From positions 992,001 through 1,056,000 of the forward strand of contig OZ017805.1 of the NCBI GenBank assembly GCA_963969395.1: 64,000 bases of DNA. The letters are read 5' to 3'. The notes under the pieces were generated by a model. The model was not told where the DNA came from. It made no database searches and worked only from the letters and a program-made list of their open reading frames with translations. Numbering within the stretch: position 1 is the stretch's first letter; the number at the start of each line of letters is the position of its first letter. The DNA is from Pseudoscleropodium purum. Its lineage: Eukaryota > Streptophyta > Bryopsida > Hypnales > Brachytheciaceae. Position numbers and translations under genes: made by a program. Shown here in pieces: positions 1-11,685 of this stretch.

Positions 1-663
1 GAAATCGGGAGAAGCATCTATGTCTCTCAATGATGGAGGTCACACGACAACAAGTATTTCAAGCCTTTAGTCTCTGAAGACAATGACACAAGAGGATTTT
101 GGAGCAAAGTTTCAGGAGGCTATTGTTTGTGCCTTGATGCAATCAATGGGCTTGTTGCTTGGACCATCTTCAAGCATTCGTAGTTTTGTAGAAGGTCGTT
201 CAACTAGTGGTGTTCAAACATCAGTATAAAATTCTTTTCCAAGCACTTGGAACGAAGTGACAAACAATAAATCTAAAGCTTGATGCAACATGAAGCCACC
301 AATGACAATAACATCAACAAGAAAAGACATTGACTCACAAGAAGATTTCCCAATTTTGAAAAACAAGAGTCCTCAACAAAGGTCATTGCATAATCGAAGG
401 CTTAATTGATCACAAGCAAGGAAAGCAAAAGATCTCAATAGCAATCAAAAAGCAATGAAGAAACTACCTTATGTAATCCATGTTGATGATATAGATAGAG
501 CAAAAAGCATTCATAAGTACTTGTGGCATATTGTTGTGCAAGGTTAGTGCGGGTGTCTAGATCCAAGTATGGACAATTTCAATCACCACTCAAAACATAT
601 TGTTGATAGTATGTGGCATGCTCTAGAGAAGAAGTGGGAGCTTAGGGATATGCACACAAAGTG
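1..663 (+). pseudogene. Decayed coding fragment, repeat-associated, related to the fragment at 58.9 kb
   Basis: Seen: the plus strand reads as protein-like sequence broken by several stops, including the stretch KKLPYVIHVDD, then KSIHKYLWH and a C-terminal part with DPSMDNFNHHSKHIVD. The same order (KKVPYVIYVDE, then GIHRHVWKK) recurs at about 59.18-59.28 kb, so this is a dispersed family and not a single-copy gene. The pattern of a short conserved block, a VDE-like motif and a helical tail loosely resembles the second protein of plant CACTA elements (Transposase_24 / Ptta-En-Spm type), but that link is a weak inference. The 5' end lies outside the window. No intact frame remains, and the function is unknown. 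Confidence 0.45.
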
Positions 664-3600
664 AGGAAGATGTTTGAGAGGTCTGCCACAAAGTATATGA
701 AGAACAAAAAAATGCAATTAAAAAAGGAAAAGTAAAAAAGAAAAAGATGCATCGAAACCAACCAATGTTTTTGGCTCTTATTAGATTAGGATTGTCTAGT
801 TGTCGAAGAAGCCATCAAAGCAAATAATTTCAACTACCTCCATTCAAAGCATGGGAGAGGGAAAGCTAGGAACTCCACTAGTTCTACAAGAACAAATGAC
901 CAAATGCTAGAGTTGCACGTAAGTGCATTGATGAATGCTTAAAATTGCATGTGACAATGTTTTTATTTTTTGGTTAAAATTTTAAGGTAACAAAAAGAAA
1001 AATAGATGCACTTGAGTTTGTAATATATGAGCATTGTGCATTTGTAAAATTATTGACAAGTAGTGCATTGGATCCTATGAAAACCGGATTCATTCACGGT
1101 CAAGAAGTGCTACACCAAAACAATGAATATAATCTTAAGAGAGAAGGTTTATTCTTATTTTTACTTGTAAATTATTGTGAGTATGTAGAATATTGGTTCA
1201 AAAAGTCAAAATTTATAACAAAATGGTATGTGGAGTTGTTTACTAGATTTTACATTTGGCATCATGTTTGTTGTGTCATATGTTCATGTGCTAGGGGAGT
1301 GAACAATACAGTTGTAGCCGAAGTCCACTACCATAGTTGCTAGTCACTAATTATTTTGCTATGGATGAAGACAATGAAGATGAGAAAATTTGGAATCTCA
1401 GAAGTGAATTAATTTGCTTAGAGAAGTCAAAGAAAGTGCCTTCTTCATTGTTATGTTGTTTTTTTATATGTATAAAGAAAACAAAGACTTTCGTTAGTTA
1501 ATGAATTTCATATTGTTCACTTATGTGTATGTAAGATTTTGTGTAGTGAATGCAAGGTCTAGTGTAGTTTGAGTTCATGTTGTTGTAGGAGAAGTTGAAT
1601 TTCAATTGAATGAAAGACAATTGGAATTCAATTGAATGTTGTTATATACGTCCTACTGTCATGCATGGATTGACAAATTTGGATAGTCTATTTGATGATG
1701 ATAGTGATTGTTGTCATTGTTGAGTTCAAGAATATGTTTGCAAACCCTGCATGTAAAGGTAAAGCACCGTAGAAGGAAAAAGGGGGCTCAATCCATATTG
1801 TAGAGGAAGGTCTATATTACCGAACTGTCTCTTGTATATGGTAGGATTCACATTGGCTTTCAAAAACATAACAGTTAAAGAAAATTTTCTTCATAAGTTA
1901 AGAAATGCAAGGGGTTCATCACGCCTTAGGGTAAGAAAATGCACAAGTGCAAACATTGGTATGTGAGAAAGTAATTGAAATTGTTGTTCAGTAAAGCAAT
2001 GTGTGATATGTAGAACATTCAAAACAAACCATGACAGGAATAGGGTATGCATATTTCACATTAACAATAACAATCGTTTAGAGTCGAATATCATTGAAGA
2101 GCATCATGTACTGTTAATTTAAGTGTCATGTGCCTTTGTAGTCTTTATTTTAAATCACATGAAGAGAAGTGATGAGAGTAATCACTTGTTTGCATGTGCA
2201 ACAAAAATGAAGAGGGAAAGAAGTTATCAAAGTGTCAACAAGGTAATTAGAAAAATTAAGTTGTCTAGATATTGCTTTATGTTGAAGTGAAAATGTATTG
2301 GAAGGCACATTATAGGAAAAAAAATCCCATGCTACTTTGGATTTAGTGGATTGCAAAAGATGAAGGAACATTGAACTAAGACCATCATCAATTGGGACTT
2401 CTTAGGAAAACCAAAATTCATGCTTACAATGGACAAATTTGTATTCAAAGTTATACTTGTAGGTTGTTGGTCACTATGACTTCTACAAATTATTGAAAAG
2501 TTGTCCATGACATGTGAAATGAGAATAAGTAGAGCCTAAAGCAAAAGGGCAATCATCATTAGGCATGAGTAAAAAATAATCTACCAAAGAAAATTTTGAC
2601 TTTGTTGTGCATTCAAATGTTTCGTATTTAATTTGCACATGTGTAGATTATTATAGGATTAAAGAGAATATGATTCCCCTCACTATGAAAGGAAGTGCAT
2701 GCACAAGAGAAGAAGATGTATAGAGGATGTAGTCTTATGCATTAGGGAGGAACAAAACGTTTGAAGGAGTGCATGCTAAATTGCATGTGAACAAACAAAA
2801 AGGAAGATAGAGCTTAAGCAACACAAAGGTAAACTTTCCCTTACAATCCTAAAAGCAATAGGGATGCCTAATTGAAAAAGAGCATCACGACATTCTGCAA
2901 AAAGACAATGTAATAAGTGTGTCTATCCCTAGGAGGAAATCAAAGAATTTTTTGGCAATGAATTTATTATTTCACTTGCTTCAACATCATGTCTACAATA
3001 TCAATGCAAAAAATATGTGGTCATTGTAATTGTTCAAACCTAAATTGATGATGCTAAGCAGAAGTACACAATGTAGCTTGAAGCATCTTAAAGAAAATAT
3101 TGTTGAATTTTTTTGTGGCCGTAATCAAGGTTGACAAAATGGATGTGAGGAAAGTCAATCTTTTTGTAACAAACAACTACATTTCTAATGATATGACATT
3201 TTTCTATAAATATCTGTGAATATATTTTAAAAAGGCCAATATACATTTCTAATGTTCTAAAGCAAGGGTTCTAAGATTTTCTTTCTTTAAATCAAGTAGA
3301 GTGCAGGGATCTCATTTCCCTTCCAGACCATCAATGTAGGAAAAATTGAAGAAATTAGGAAGGCCGTAGTTATGATTTTGGTAGATTCGAAGTATGCCAA
3401 AAAAGTAATTTCCAAAGGTTGGTGCCTAGTCAAAATCTACACATACATAGAAGCTAGTACTTGGGAATTTTGTTCGTTTCCAACAGCATGATTTGACCAA
3501 GTTAAGTGCAAGACTTTGAAAGATGTAGAAGGACGTAACATCATTTGGTCGAACAATCTTCTTCGAATGTAGCTAGTAAACTGTAATTTGGCTTTAAGGT

Positions 3601-4360
3601 TGAAATTATTTTGCAATTTAAGGTTGTGTAGGCACTTGTTTTGTAATTCCAAGTGTATATAGAAGGCATTAGAAGTACCTAAAGCATATGAAGTTCAAGA
3701 GTGTGTATGTAGTTAATAGTGTTTGCAGCTATTCTAGAAGTATGCAATGCATTTGTAGAGATAGCCAACACAAATTGAAATAAAGAGTGCAGGAAGAGGA
3801 TGAGAAGCCAATGCAAGTGGCAAGAGGAGATTTAGGTCACTTGTACATCAATTTGGTGAAATAAAACGTCATTGGACTACGAAAAGTTTGAAGCACCACA
3901 TGTATGAGTAAGTGGAAATTTTCTTGTCAAGAAATAGTGAAAAATGAAAGGCCATAATAACATGAACATGGATTATAGAATTTGCTCTATATAGGATGTG
4001 GGTACATGCAAACATCACTTTATGATTAGTTTAAATTCACGAGCAACTAGATTCACTACAAGCCAAATGGCACCACCGCATTTGTTCTTCATTTCTAAAG
4101 TCAAAGCAAAGCATGACAAGAAAGTTTGCCAAATGTCAAGAGTGATAACAAATAGAAATTACTTCTACAATGTTGGGTAATGAAAGTAATAACCAACAAG
4201 TAAATTAGGCACTTGCAATCCAGAGTGGAAATTTGAAATAGAAAAGTCACATTATTCTTCCTAAATGGACAAGTGGTAGTCATTTAGAAAGGTATAATAA
4301 AGTAAAACCTAGACACAAGATATTAAGCAATTTGTACTTACAACACAAGGCCCTTCAATA
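664..4360. other. AT-rich stretch without a recognisable gene
   Basis: Only short open frames occur here, none with a recognised motif or supporting homologous copy in the window. I see no tRNA, rRNA or clear transposon terminus. Weak protein-like stretches may be leftovers of old repeats. Confidence 0.5.
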
Positions 4361-4369
4361 TGCATTTTT

Positions 4370-5410
4370 TAACTAAAAATCACATTGAAAACACCCTTAT
4401 CTCTTGTAATGAATGTTGGATACCTTTTTGAACTCCATGGCCATTTGCTTGCTTTGATCCGTTGTAAACACACATGCCAACTTCCATTGATAGTATTGTG
4501 ACGCCATTGCATCCAATTTACTTTGGAGATTTGCATTTTTGAAACACAAATCTCCAACTTCTTTGTTGGTTGGTCCCATGTTGTTTCCCTCTGCTAAATT
4601 TCCAGTAGCAATTTGAAGAGCGTGGCGAAGTTCTGGTATATCACATTCTTGCTTTGCAATCAAGTCATTCTTTTCTTTCAATTTGTTAAGGAATTTGGCA
4701 ATATCTTCATACAATTCATTGATGTGTAGATTTTTTCCATCGACAGTTGCAATTAAAGCAATAGTTGTCTCTACATTGGCATTGACATCTTCTCTTATTG
4801 CCATGCCATCTTCAACCATTGCCATGTCGTGTTCAGTGTTACATGGCTCATTTTCTTGAGCCTTCTATTTCTTAGCCTATAGTTGTGCCCTATAATTCAA
4901 TAGATGTGGTAGAGTACAAGTTCCATTCGAGTCACTATCTAGATCTAAATTCGTGGTTTGGTAGTTATCAAACAACTTGACCATCATTCTGATGGTGCCT
5001 AATCCACCCCATGGATACTTTTGCATCCCCATTGGAATAAATCCATTTGCAAATCGTGGAACTTTGACAAGTTCGCCAACACCTTTCAACATCAACCAAT
5101 CTACCCATTTTTGAAGCTTCAACTTCGCATGTACACCTCTTATAATGAAGAGATTGACTTCATTTCATTTAACTTTGAGTTGGTTGTACAAGAGTTGGTA
5201 CCCCTCAATGCAATCATTCTTGAATGCTTCATAGGTGTAGTATTTCAATTTAGCTTTGTGGAAGTGTCAATAGAAATTGTAACGTTCTTTGGAGAAGGCC
5301 CCGTCAATGTGACACCACTCTATGTAGTGAGCACATTGATTTGCGGTCCATGGATCCAATATTGCCTCCCAACCTCAAAAGGCAAGCTTAGTTGGATTTC
5401 TCAAATCGTG
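4370..5410 (-). pseudogene. Decayed coding sequence of unknown family with helical C-terminal part
   Basis: Two minus-strand segments in different frames (about 5,410-4,880 and 4,825-4,397) each read as protein-like sequence. The first contains NQCAHYIEWCHIDGAF, KNDCIEGYQLLYNQLK and a hydrophobic/basic block near KLQKWVDWLMLKGVG. The second is a 142-codon open frame, charged and heptad-like (LYEDIAKFLNKLKEKNDLI), consistent with a coiled coil. In-frame stops at about 5,160 and near 4,877 and a frame change show that it is broken. No domain is recognised. A transposon-derived protein is the most likely source given the surroundings, but this is inference. Confidence 0.4.
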
Positions 5411-5779
5411 TAGAATACTCTATTCATTGAAATGAAAGTTTACCAAATAAATGAGAGTTCCAAAATACACAATTCTTGATAAATGTAGCAAATTTTATTC
5501 TTTAATAAAGATTGAAAAGCAATGCACTAATGCAAAAAGCACGTATGCGAGTGTAAGTTCTTTTTCTAAACGATGGAATTTATAGAAAATAGCCATCATA
5601 TATACAAGTATTAGTATGTACACTATAGAATGACAATTTGTAGAGACATTGAAATCTATATAGTAGATATTATTGATAGCATTGCACATGGTGCTTGAAG
5701 ACTATGCTAGAGGCATCACCATTACTGCAAGTGGATTGCATTGAATGAAGTGGCCATAACGTCCAAAGAATGAAGCCTT

Positions 5780-6036
5780 GGTGATAAAAAGGTCTTGGAA
5801 CCACGTGAATCAATAGAGGAGACTAAAATAAAATAGTAATAAGAGTGCAAAAATTGAATAATCTTACTCTACCTTCTTCTTGAGAAGTACTCTCACACAC
5901 CACTATGTGCATAGAGTAATGTGTGAGTGTACTTAAGGAGGAGGTCACAGTTTGATTATACAATTTTTGCACTATTGTTGCTTTCCAATTTTGTCTCCAC
6001 TATTGACTCAGGTAGTTCCAAGACCTTTTGGGCACC
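5780..6036. mobile_element. Palindromic foldback MITE, copy 1
   Basis: The 257-bp segment is an almost complete inverted repeat. It starts ggtgataaaaaggtcttgg, and the reverse complement of its end reads ggtgcccaaaaggtcttgg. The two arms remain complementary inward through caatagagg and through a central arm pair around gagaagtactctcacacacc / gtgtgagtgtactt. It therefore folds into one long hairpin and has no coding capacity. It abuts a second copy of the same family. Confidence 0.8.
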
Positions 6037-6288
6037 TTGATAATAATAAGGTCTTCAAACCACTTGAGTCAGCAGAGGAGAGAATCAAGAGAACATAAGT
6101 ACAACCTTTGTAGAACCTAACTCATCTTCCCCCTTAAGTACTCTCACTCACCACAATGTGTAAAGAACAATGTATGCGTGTACTTCTTGAGAGGAAGGAA
6201 CGAGTTGAGTTCTACAAAGGTTGAACTTATATTCCCCTAATTCTCTCTCTTCTATTGACCCAGGTGGTTCAAAGACCTTATTATCACC
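6037..6288. mobile_element. Palindromic foldback MITE, copy 2, abutting copy 1
   Basis: This is a second hairpin of about 250 bp of the same family. The left arm reads taataaggtcttcaaaccac, and the reverse complement of the right end reads ggtgataataaggtctttga. The central arms (aagtactctcactcacc and gcgtgtacttcttgag) pair in the same way as in copy 1. The inner sequence differs from copy 1 (it carries acaacctttgtagaacc and its complement), so the two are related but not a fresh duplication. Confidence 0.8.
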
Positions 6289-8172
6289 TTCACTTTGTAG
6301 ACACCATGGTTTCTTCTTTCTAACGTCCTACTTACAATGGTGGTAATGCCTCCAACACTTTCTCTACACAATCTATACTTTGCTAAGACATCTATTGTCA
6401 TTCAAAATTTACATTTTGATTCTAGAATTTACAATAGCCTCGTATAAGGAATCCAGAATGTTTTAATGCTCAAAAATATCCAATATTATATTCTACATCT
6501 CCATTGTAATGGATAAAAAAAGACCTAGCTCATGCCTGATATCAAATGCATGCACTATTGTACTACAAGTGTGAACTACTCTTCAATTGACCCAAAGCCT
6601 TGAATATTTCTAGTCCTTAATTGTACCCACTACTACTCATGGACCTTTGGCACTAATCTTTTGCATTTGTTTCGTTCAGGACCTTTCCTCCCAAGCATCC
6701 TATGAATAGTGGCTACCTTCAAGCCGCGCCTCTCTAACATGAGTTTGGCACTAGCACCTTGCAACATTCAACAATCTACATTTGGAAATTGGAGGCAATA
6801 GGTCCTCGGATGTGGTCACCTTTGCTTCATATATGCAAGAATTCCAAGATTGCTTCATTCAGACACCTTCTAATGATGAAGGCTAATGGGGAAGGAAGGA
6901 AGCACTTGGCATATCCCACTTGGGATCTTTAACCTTAGCCATGCTTGAGTGCTTGGACATCTGTCCTTCTCATAAAGATTTCTTTGAGGAATTCTATGGG
7001 AATTAGATAGCAAAGTAGCTTGGCCAATGGATCGCAATGGTGAAGGAGAGCAAGAAAGCAATAGATGTGGTCTCCCACTCGGAGGATTATTGACCACACT
7101 GTCTTCAATAGGCTTGGTAAAAAAATCCATGGTTGAATTTGCTATAACTGCCAAACAAAAGAAATTTCCAGTGTTCAAAATTATAAATTGCCCATAGTCT
7201 AGGATGGAGTTTGCAGATTCCACACAAGTCAATCCACCTTTTGAATCATGGGTCGCTAAGGTGCTCATCATCTAACAAGAAAGACTAGCTAAGAAGAAGA
7301 CCAAAACTCATATGCAAAAATACTAGACTAAACACATATAATGCAAGAACTAATACAAAAAACACTACTTAGCCAAAACCTCAAAAAGATTCTATATATA
7401 TGTAAGTTTGTAAAACAAAGATATGCACTTTAGGTCGGACTAAGTTAAAATGCACAAATCTAAACATATCATTTACGAAACAAATATGTGCACTTTAGGT
7501 TGGACTAAGCTGAAACGCATAAGTTCAAACATATCACATGAAAAATAGATTTTTACACTTTAAAACAAAGTCCGCTAAAATCCACTAGTCAACGGATATC
7601 ACTTTAAAAAATAGATAGGTACAATTTGGGTCAAAGTGAGCTAAAATGCATAGATTGCAAATGGAATTTCACCTTCTCTAAACATCCAAAAACCATTAGC
7701 TAGAGCTTTACCTAACTCAAATTTGGTCTTGAGCAATATGCAAACATTCAAACCAAAGAAACAAAACATCAAGAAGAAACAAGTCTTGCAGACCACTCCT
7801 TGTATAACTCCAAGGATAAAAAAGTATGACATTATGAGGCTTGCTCATTATATGCTTCATGGAACTGTCATCTACAATGATGGTATTGGTAGTCAAGAAG
7901 CTTCTTTAGGAGCCATTGAACAACATGTCTATATTCTTTAGGAACAAGTCCTTGTTTGTCCCAAGCACTTTGAAAGAGTTCAACCTTCCCAATCTATCTC
8001 TTCCTTTCAATGTTTAGCAAGAGTCTTGCCCAAGTATTTGGAAGGATGGCATCATGTCTTAGAAAAGATATTGAGAAATCATTTTAGTGGTGGACTTCTT
8101 CATAGAGTTCCACACTAAAACGATTGCAAATTTTCCAAGCTCTAAGAGGAAATAAGAGCAATTAGGCTACAC
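6289..8172. other. No supported gene; minus-strand 133-codon open frame of doubtful status
   Basis: A minus-strand open frame at 7,271-6,870 has no recognised domain and no second copy in the window. It could be chance or an old gene fragment. The rest is AT-rich DNA with the short tandem array listed separately. Confidence 0.4.
7425..7650. repeat. Degenerate tandem array, about 70-bp unit, about 3-4 copies
   Basis: The phrase cactttaggtcggactaag ... aaaatgcaca recurs at about 7,428, 7,492, 7,556 and 7,626 with growing divergence (cactttaggttggactaag, cactttaaaacaaagtccg, and a last variant with gggtcaaagtgagctaaaat). The core resembles the dispersed ttcaggt-ggtcca-cctgaa palindrome seen elsewhere in the window. 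Confidence 0.6.
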
Positions 8173-10613
8173 CTACACTACTTTAGGTTCGACTAGCACA
8201 GGTTTGGTTACAGAATGTGGTTGCAAGAAGTCCCTCAATTTTTTGTGTGACAATCCCTTAGACTTCCAATCTTTGCAGACACATAGAATGCCATTCAGGT
8301 CCACGACAACATTGATTCGCTTGTCCGCCACCCTCAACTTGCATAGACGAATGACGCCCTTCAAAGTTCCTCTACAACCAAATGGAAGACCGGATCCCTA
8401 CTATCAAATGGAATAGAGCGTAGAAAATTATGATTCTGCACTACTCCTTTACAATCAAGAATAGAATAATACAAATGTGAGAATCAACAATTATTGGAGT
8501 AATAGAAATACGAAATTATACTTGATGCTAAGAGGATTAAATAGGAATTCCAGAGACATCAAGCTCTTCATTAGGACGGATATGACTTGTAACCGCCTTT
8601 TTTGTTTCACTTTATGGGCTTGCAAGCACTAGGATTTCATAAATGTCAACATACTTAGGAAGCAATGCAGGAATTGATTGTAGCATAGGAATAGACTACA
8701 TTGTAAAGACAATGTGCGATTTTCATAACCCTACAATACAAGAATTGAGACATGATGTTTTGCAAGAAGTCAATATATTATAGCCTCAACAACTGAGTGT
8801 TAAAATATAAAATTGATTGAAAATCTAGAACTCCACGGTTCAATCCACTACAAGTTCACGTTGGCAAGTAGAGCTACAACAAATGACATTATGTGATTAT
8901 TTGGCAGAATTTGTAGGTGGATCATTGGCACTTCTAGATACTACCTCTTGAGGATCCATGGGCAAGTTGTGCCCACTACTAGATTGTTGCTCCTTCCTTA
9001 TTTTTGCTTGGATGGCAATGTGTGTACCCTCTAAAGCCAAGCTGACTCTTTGAGGCAACAACAAACTTTGGCCTACAGGAATTTCCCTGGCAAGAAGAAA
9101 AGGAGGGTTAGATTCGGAAGTCTCACAAGAAGAGGTGGAGGTGCAATAGCATTTTTCTAAGAAATTGAGACAATGCTATCATTGGATTTGAAGGGGTTGT
9201 TTCCAATTAGGAGTTGCTGCAAAGTCGATGCCAATGGAAGTACAACGATTGGCTAGGCTTGATTCTTGGTCAAGTATTCTTGCCACATTATTCAATTTGA
9301 TTGGCACTCCTCCCTATTCAACCTCTAGTCCTCTAAGAAGGCCTATACTTGACTTGTAAAATTTTGGGTTGAAGCTTCCTAGAACTACCTATTGTCCAAT
9401 CCATCTTGTTCTTGCGTGGCTTTGATTTTCTCTTGCTCCTTCAGGACATAAGCTAATGATTCTGATATGGCCTCTAGAAGGTCAACCTTCTTCTTCGAAG
9501 GTCAACTTTATGAGGATGAATTGTGAAGAGTGCTGATTTAGACCCTTGATGGATTTAATCTCGATGAACTAGACAACCTCAGAATAGTTTGAGATGCACG
9601 AGCACTTGGCATCGCAATGTCCTCAAGGCCGCCAACATCCTCTTAGGTCTCTTCCTTTTCATCTTTGTCGTCCTCATCGTCCTCTACCTCTTCATCCTCC
9701 TCCTCTTTGATGAGCCTTTTCCCTTGTCAAATGCTAGGCAAGGCAACAATCGTTAATTGAGTCCTCATCCTTGCCAAATTGGGCATCAATTGTGATCCAG
9801 GTTGCGTTTGAAGTAGCTCTTCATCCACTATGTACAACAAGTCTAGAAAGTTATCTTTGTCAAGTGACAATCCTCTAGTGGCAATGTTTTGCTAGAAGTC
9901 AGATTTACAATTTGGGACCCCTATGAAGACGCCAACAGAGCTCATCTATAGTCAAGTAGATTACAAAAATCTCAATATTATGGGATTGGATTTAGGTTGG
10001 TCCAATCTAAATTGTAACACAAAAAGAACAGACTAAAGAATTACAATGTCAATGACAACATAAGAATTCTGAAACATCAAGGCTATGTTTGCAATTCAAG
10101 TTGAACTGGCCTGAATTGCAATGCTTCATTTACCAATATAGTGCAAGTCAGCTTACTTCCAACAAAAATAGAGAGAATACTTGACCCTAGAAGATAGAAC
10201 TTCTTAATGATCTTTAGAAAACTCCATCTGAAGCTCCATAGTGTATATTCTAAATGGTAGCTCATTGTACTTCTTTGAATCTCTATATACAATTATATCT
10301 AAAGCTTAGAATTTTGATTCAATCTGGGTCTAAAAAAACTATCCTTGGTCTAGAAAAAGATGAGTGGACTTTCTTGAGCGCCTTTGCCAAATTTGTAAGT
10401 AGATCATAGAGGCGCTCATTTTTTGCTAGGTAGTAGTTTGCAAAACTTCAATTGAGGGTGTTCAACACCTCATTCTTCTTGAGGAATGCCAAAATATGCA
10501 ATTGATTTGTCTTATCTTTGACAATGAACAACCACATTTTGATTTCTTCACGCAAAGGTTATTTCATTTTCTGTTGAGGCATTAATACCTCGTAGAAAAA
10601 TGGCTTCTTGATC
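8173..10613 (-). pseudogene. 3' part of an old coding sequence interrupted by the gypsy element
   Basis: Two coding-like parts are visible. Next to the gypsy insertion (10,613-10,370) the frame reads through PFFYEVLMPQQKMK and RLYDLLTNLAKALKKVHSS. Joined to the other flank (20,216 upward), with one copy of the 4-bp duplication removed, the frame continues without a break. Further down, at about 9,800-9,440, a frame includes RMRTQLTIVALPSI, a strongly acidic run (EEEDEEVEDDEDDKDEKEE) and then KKKVDLLEAISESLAYVLK. Several stops and probable frameshifts or introns are present. The family is not recognised; a transposon-related or plant-specific protein is possible. An acidic region followed by a helical tail is all that can be described. 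Confidence 0.5.
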
Positions 10614-10617
10614 GTTG
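10614..10617. other. Target-site duplication (gttg), left side of the gypsy element
   Basis: gttg directly precedes the first TG of the left LTR and is repeated at 20,216-20,219 directly after the final CA of the right LTR. Joining the flanks through one gttg restores an open frame in the host sequence. Confidence 0.75.
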
Positions 10618-11083
10618 TGTCGTGTAAAGAAAGATCGATAATCACAATAGATCGAGAGTCTCAACCAAAATCAAACAAACGAAAAGCATAGTCAAATACA
10701 ACTATGCTAAGTATACCCTTGAGGAGTATGTTGCAAATCACAAGAGTAGTCAAGCGGCACGCACTCCACAAAGGGAGAATCAACGAGTGTAAGAAGTATG
10801 AGAGAATGCGGAGCCTTCACTAATGACAAACAATCACTTACAACCAACGGTAATCACTAACACTCTCTAACTCACTCACAAAGCTTGACTTGACAAAGAT
10901 GTCAAGCCAAGCACGTGTGCGCCACTATACACACACACACACAAAACTCTAACGGATTAAACTCCTTCGTAGGATGAATGAGGTGTGCCGGCCACACGTC
11001 ACACACACACGTAGATTAGCAACAACTAACCTACGCTAAAACACTATGATGTGGAGAGGCCCCCAACGCCACCTCTCATGACA
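10618..11083 (-). repeat. 3' LTR of the gypsy element (466 bp)
   Basis: On the plus strand it begins tgtcgtgtaaagaaagatcg and ends cctctcatgaca, giving TG...CA ends. Bases 10,724-11,083 match the right LTR (19,856-20,215) over the same 360-bp length. The first 106 bases (10,618-10,723) are absent from the right LTR but occur a second time at 11,086-11,191, just inside the element. Confidence 0.8.
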
Positions 11084-11085
11084 GC

Positions 11086-11191
11086 TGTCGTGTAAAGAAA
11101 GATCGATAACCACAATAGATCGAGAGTCTCAATCAACATCAAACAAACGAAAAGCATAGTCAAACACAACTATACTAAGTATACCCTTGAG
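11086..11191 (-). repeat. Extra 106-bp copy of the LTR end, inside the 3' LTR
   Basis: This is a direct repeat of 10,618-10,723 at about 95% identity by eye, separated from the LTR by only two bases (gc). It lies between the LTR and the G-rich tract, so the 3' end of the element reads A'-gc-B-A on the coding strand. It may be the remnant of a tandem LTR-LTR junction; see findings. Confidence 0.75.
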
Positions 11192-11203
11192 TGCCCCCCC
11201 TAG
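11192..11203 (-). other. Probable polypurine tract
   Basis: On the element's coding strand this reads ctagggggggca, a G-rich run of the kind that primes plus-strand DNA synthesis just upstream of the 3' LTR. It adjoins the extra 106-bp repeat, not the canonical TG start of the LTR, which is odd. Confidence 0.5.
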
Positions 11204-11547
11204 TGGATAAAGAGCCCCTCTAATTCGCTAGGACCAAACAACACAACATAGACTATCGCCACGGTGATGTCGCTGCAACAACTATACGCATCTAGTCAAA
11301 AGGTAATCCATCGCCGAATCAATAAGCACATGGAGAAGTAACAAAGAGAGGGTAGGCCGGGTGCAATGTGAGCCCCATCTTTAATTGCCTTAGGCAACTT
11401 TGTTGCCAATCCCTTGGTTAATCTTCACGTTGCCTATGTCTGAAACAAAACCAAGAACTCTAACTAGATGGCAACGCACCACACTAGTGAAAGTGCACGA
11501 GAAAGTCAAGCCAGTTCACTATGTGAAACATGGTTAGAAGACCCCCT

Positions 11548-11682
11548 ACAACGAGGGCAAGTTCAATCCCCGAACGGTAGAGTAGAAAGAGGCGGCGTCA
11601 AGCAAGCCATATGTCATCCACGCTGGCAATGATTGCACAATAACATGATAGCAGTGCCCTTCTTCTCACCACACACAAAACA
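11548..11682 (-). pseudogene. PHD finger at the C-terminus of the integrase
   Basis: After the integrase tail the frame reads CFVCGEKKGTAIMLLCNHC, then QRG-stop-HMACLTPPLSTLPFGD, then stop-TCPRC. The ligands fit Cys4-His-Cys3: C-x2-C, C-x2-C with LL before it, H-x2-C, C-x2-C. The CLTPPL and P-x-G-D motifs are the hallmark PHD spacing. The two in-frame TGA codons (11,614 and 11,563) fall where PHD fingers usually have an aromatic residue (Tyr or Trp before the His, and the conserved Trp two residues before the last Cys pair), so TGG-to-TGA is the simplest explanation. PHD fingers usually bind histone H3 tails, methylated or unmodified at K4. Chromoviral integrases carry a chromodomain at this place; here a PHD finger takes that position. 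It may direct integration to certain chromatin. Confidence 0.82.
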
Positions 11683-11685
11683 TGG

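Noticed and set aside
1053..1343. 96-codon plus-strand frame
   Set aside because: No recognisable motif, biased composition of AT-rich DNA, no second copy in the window.
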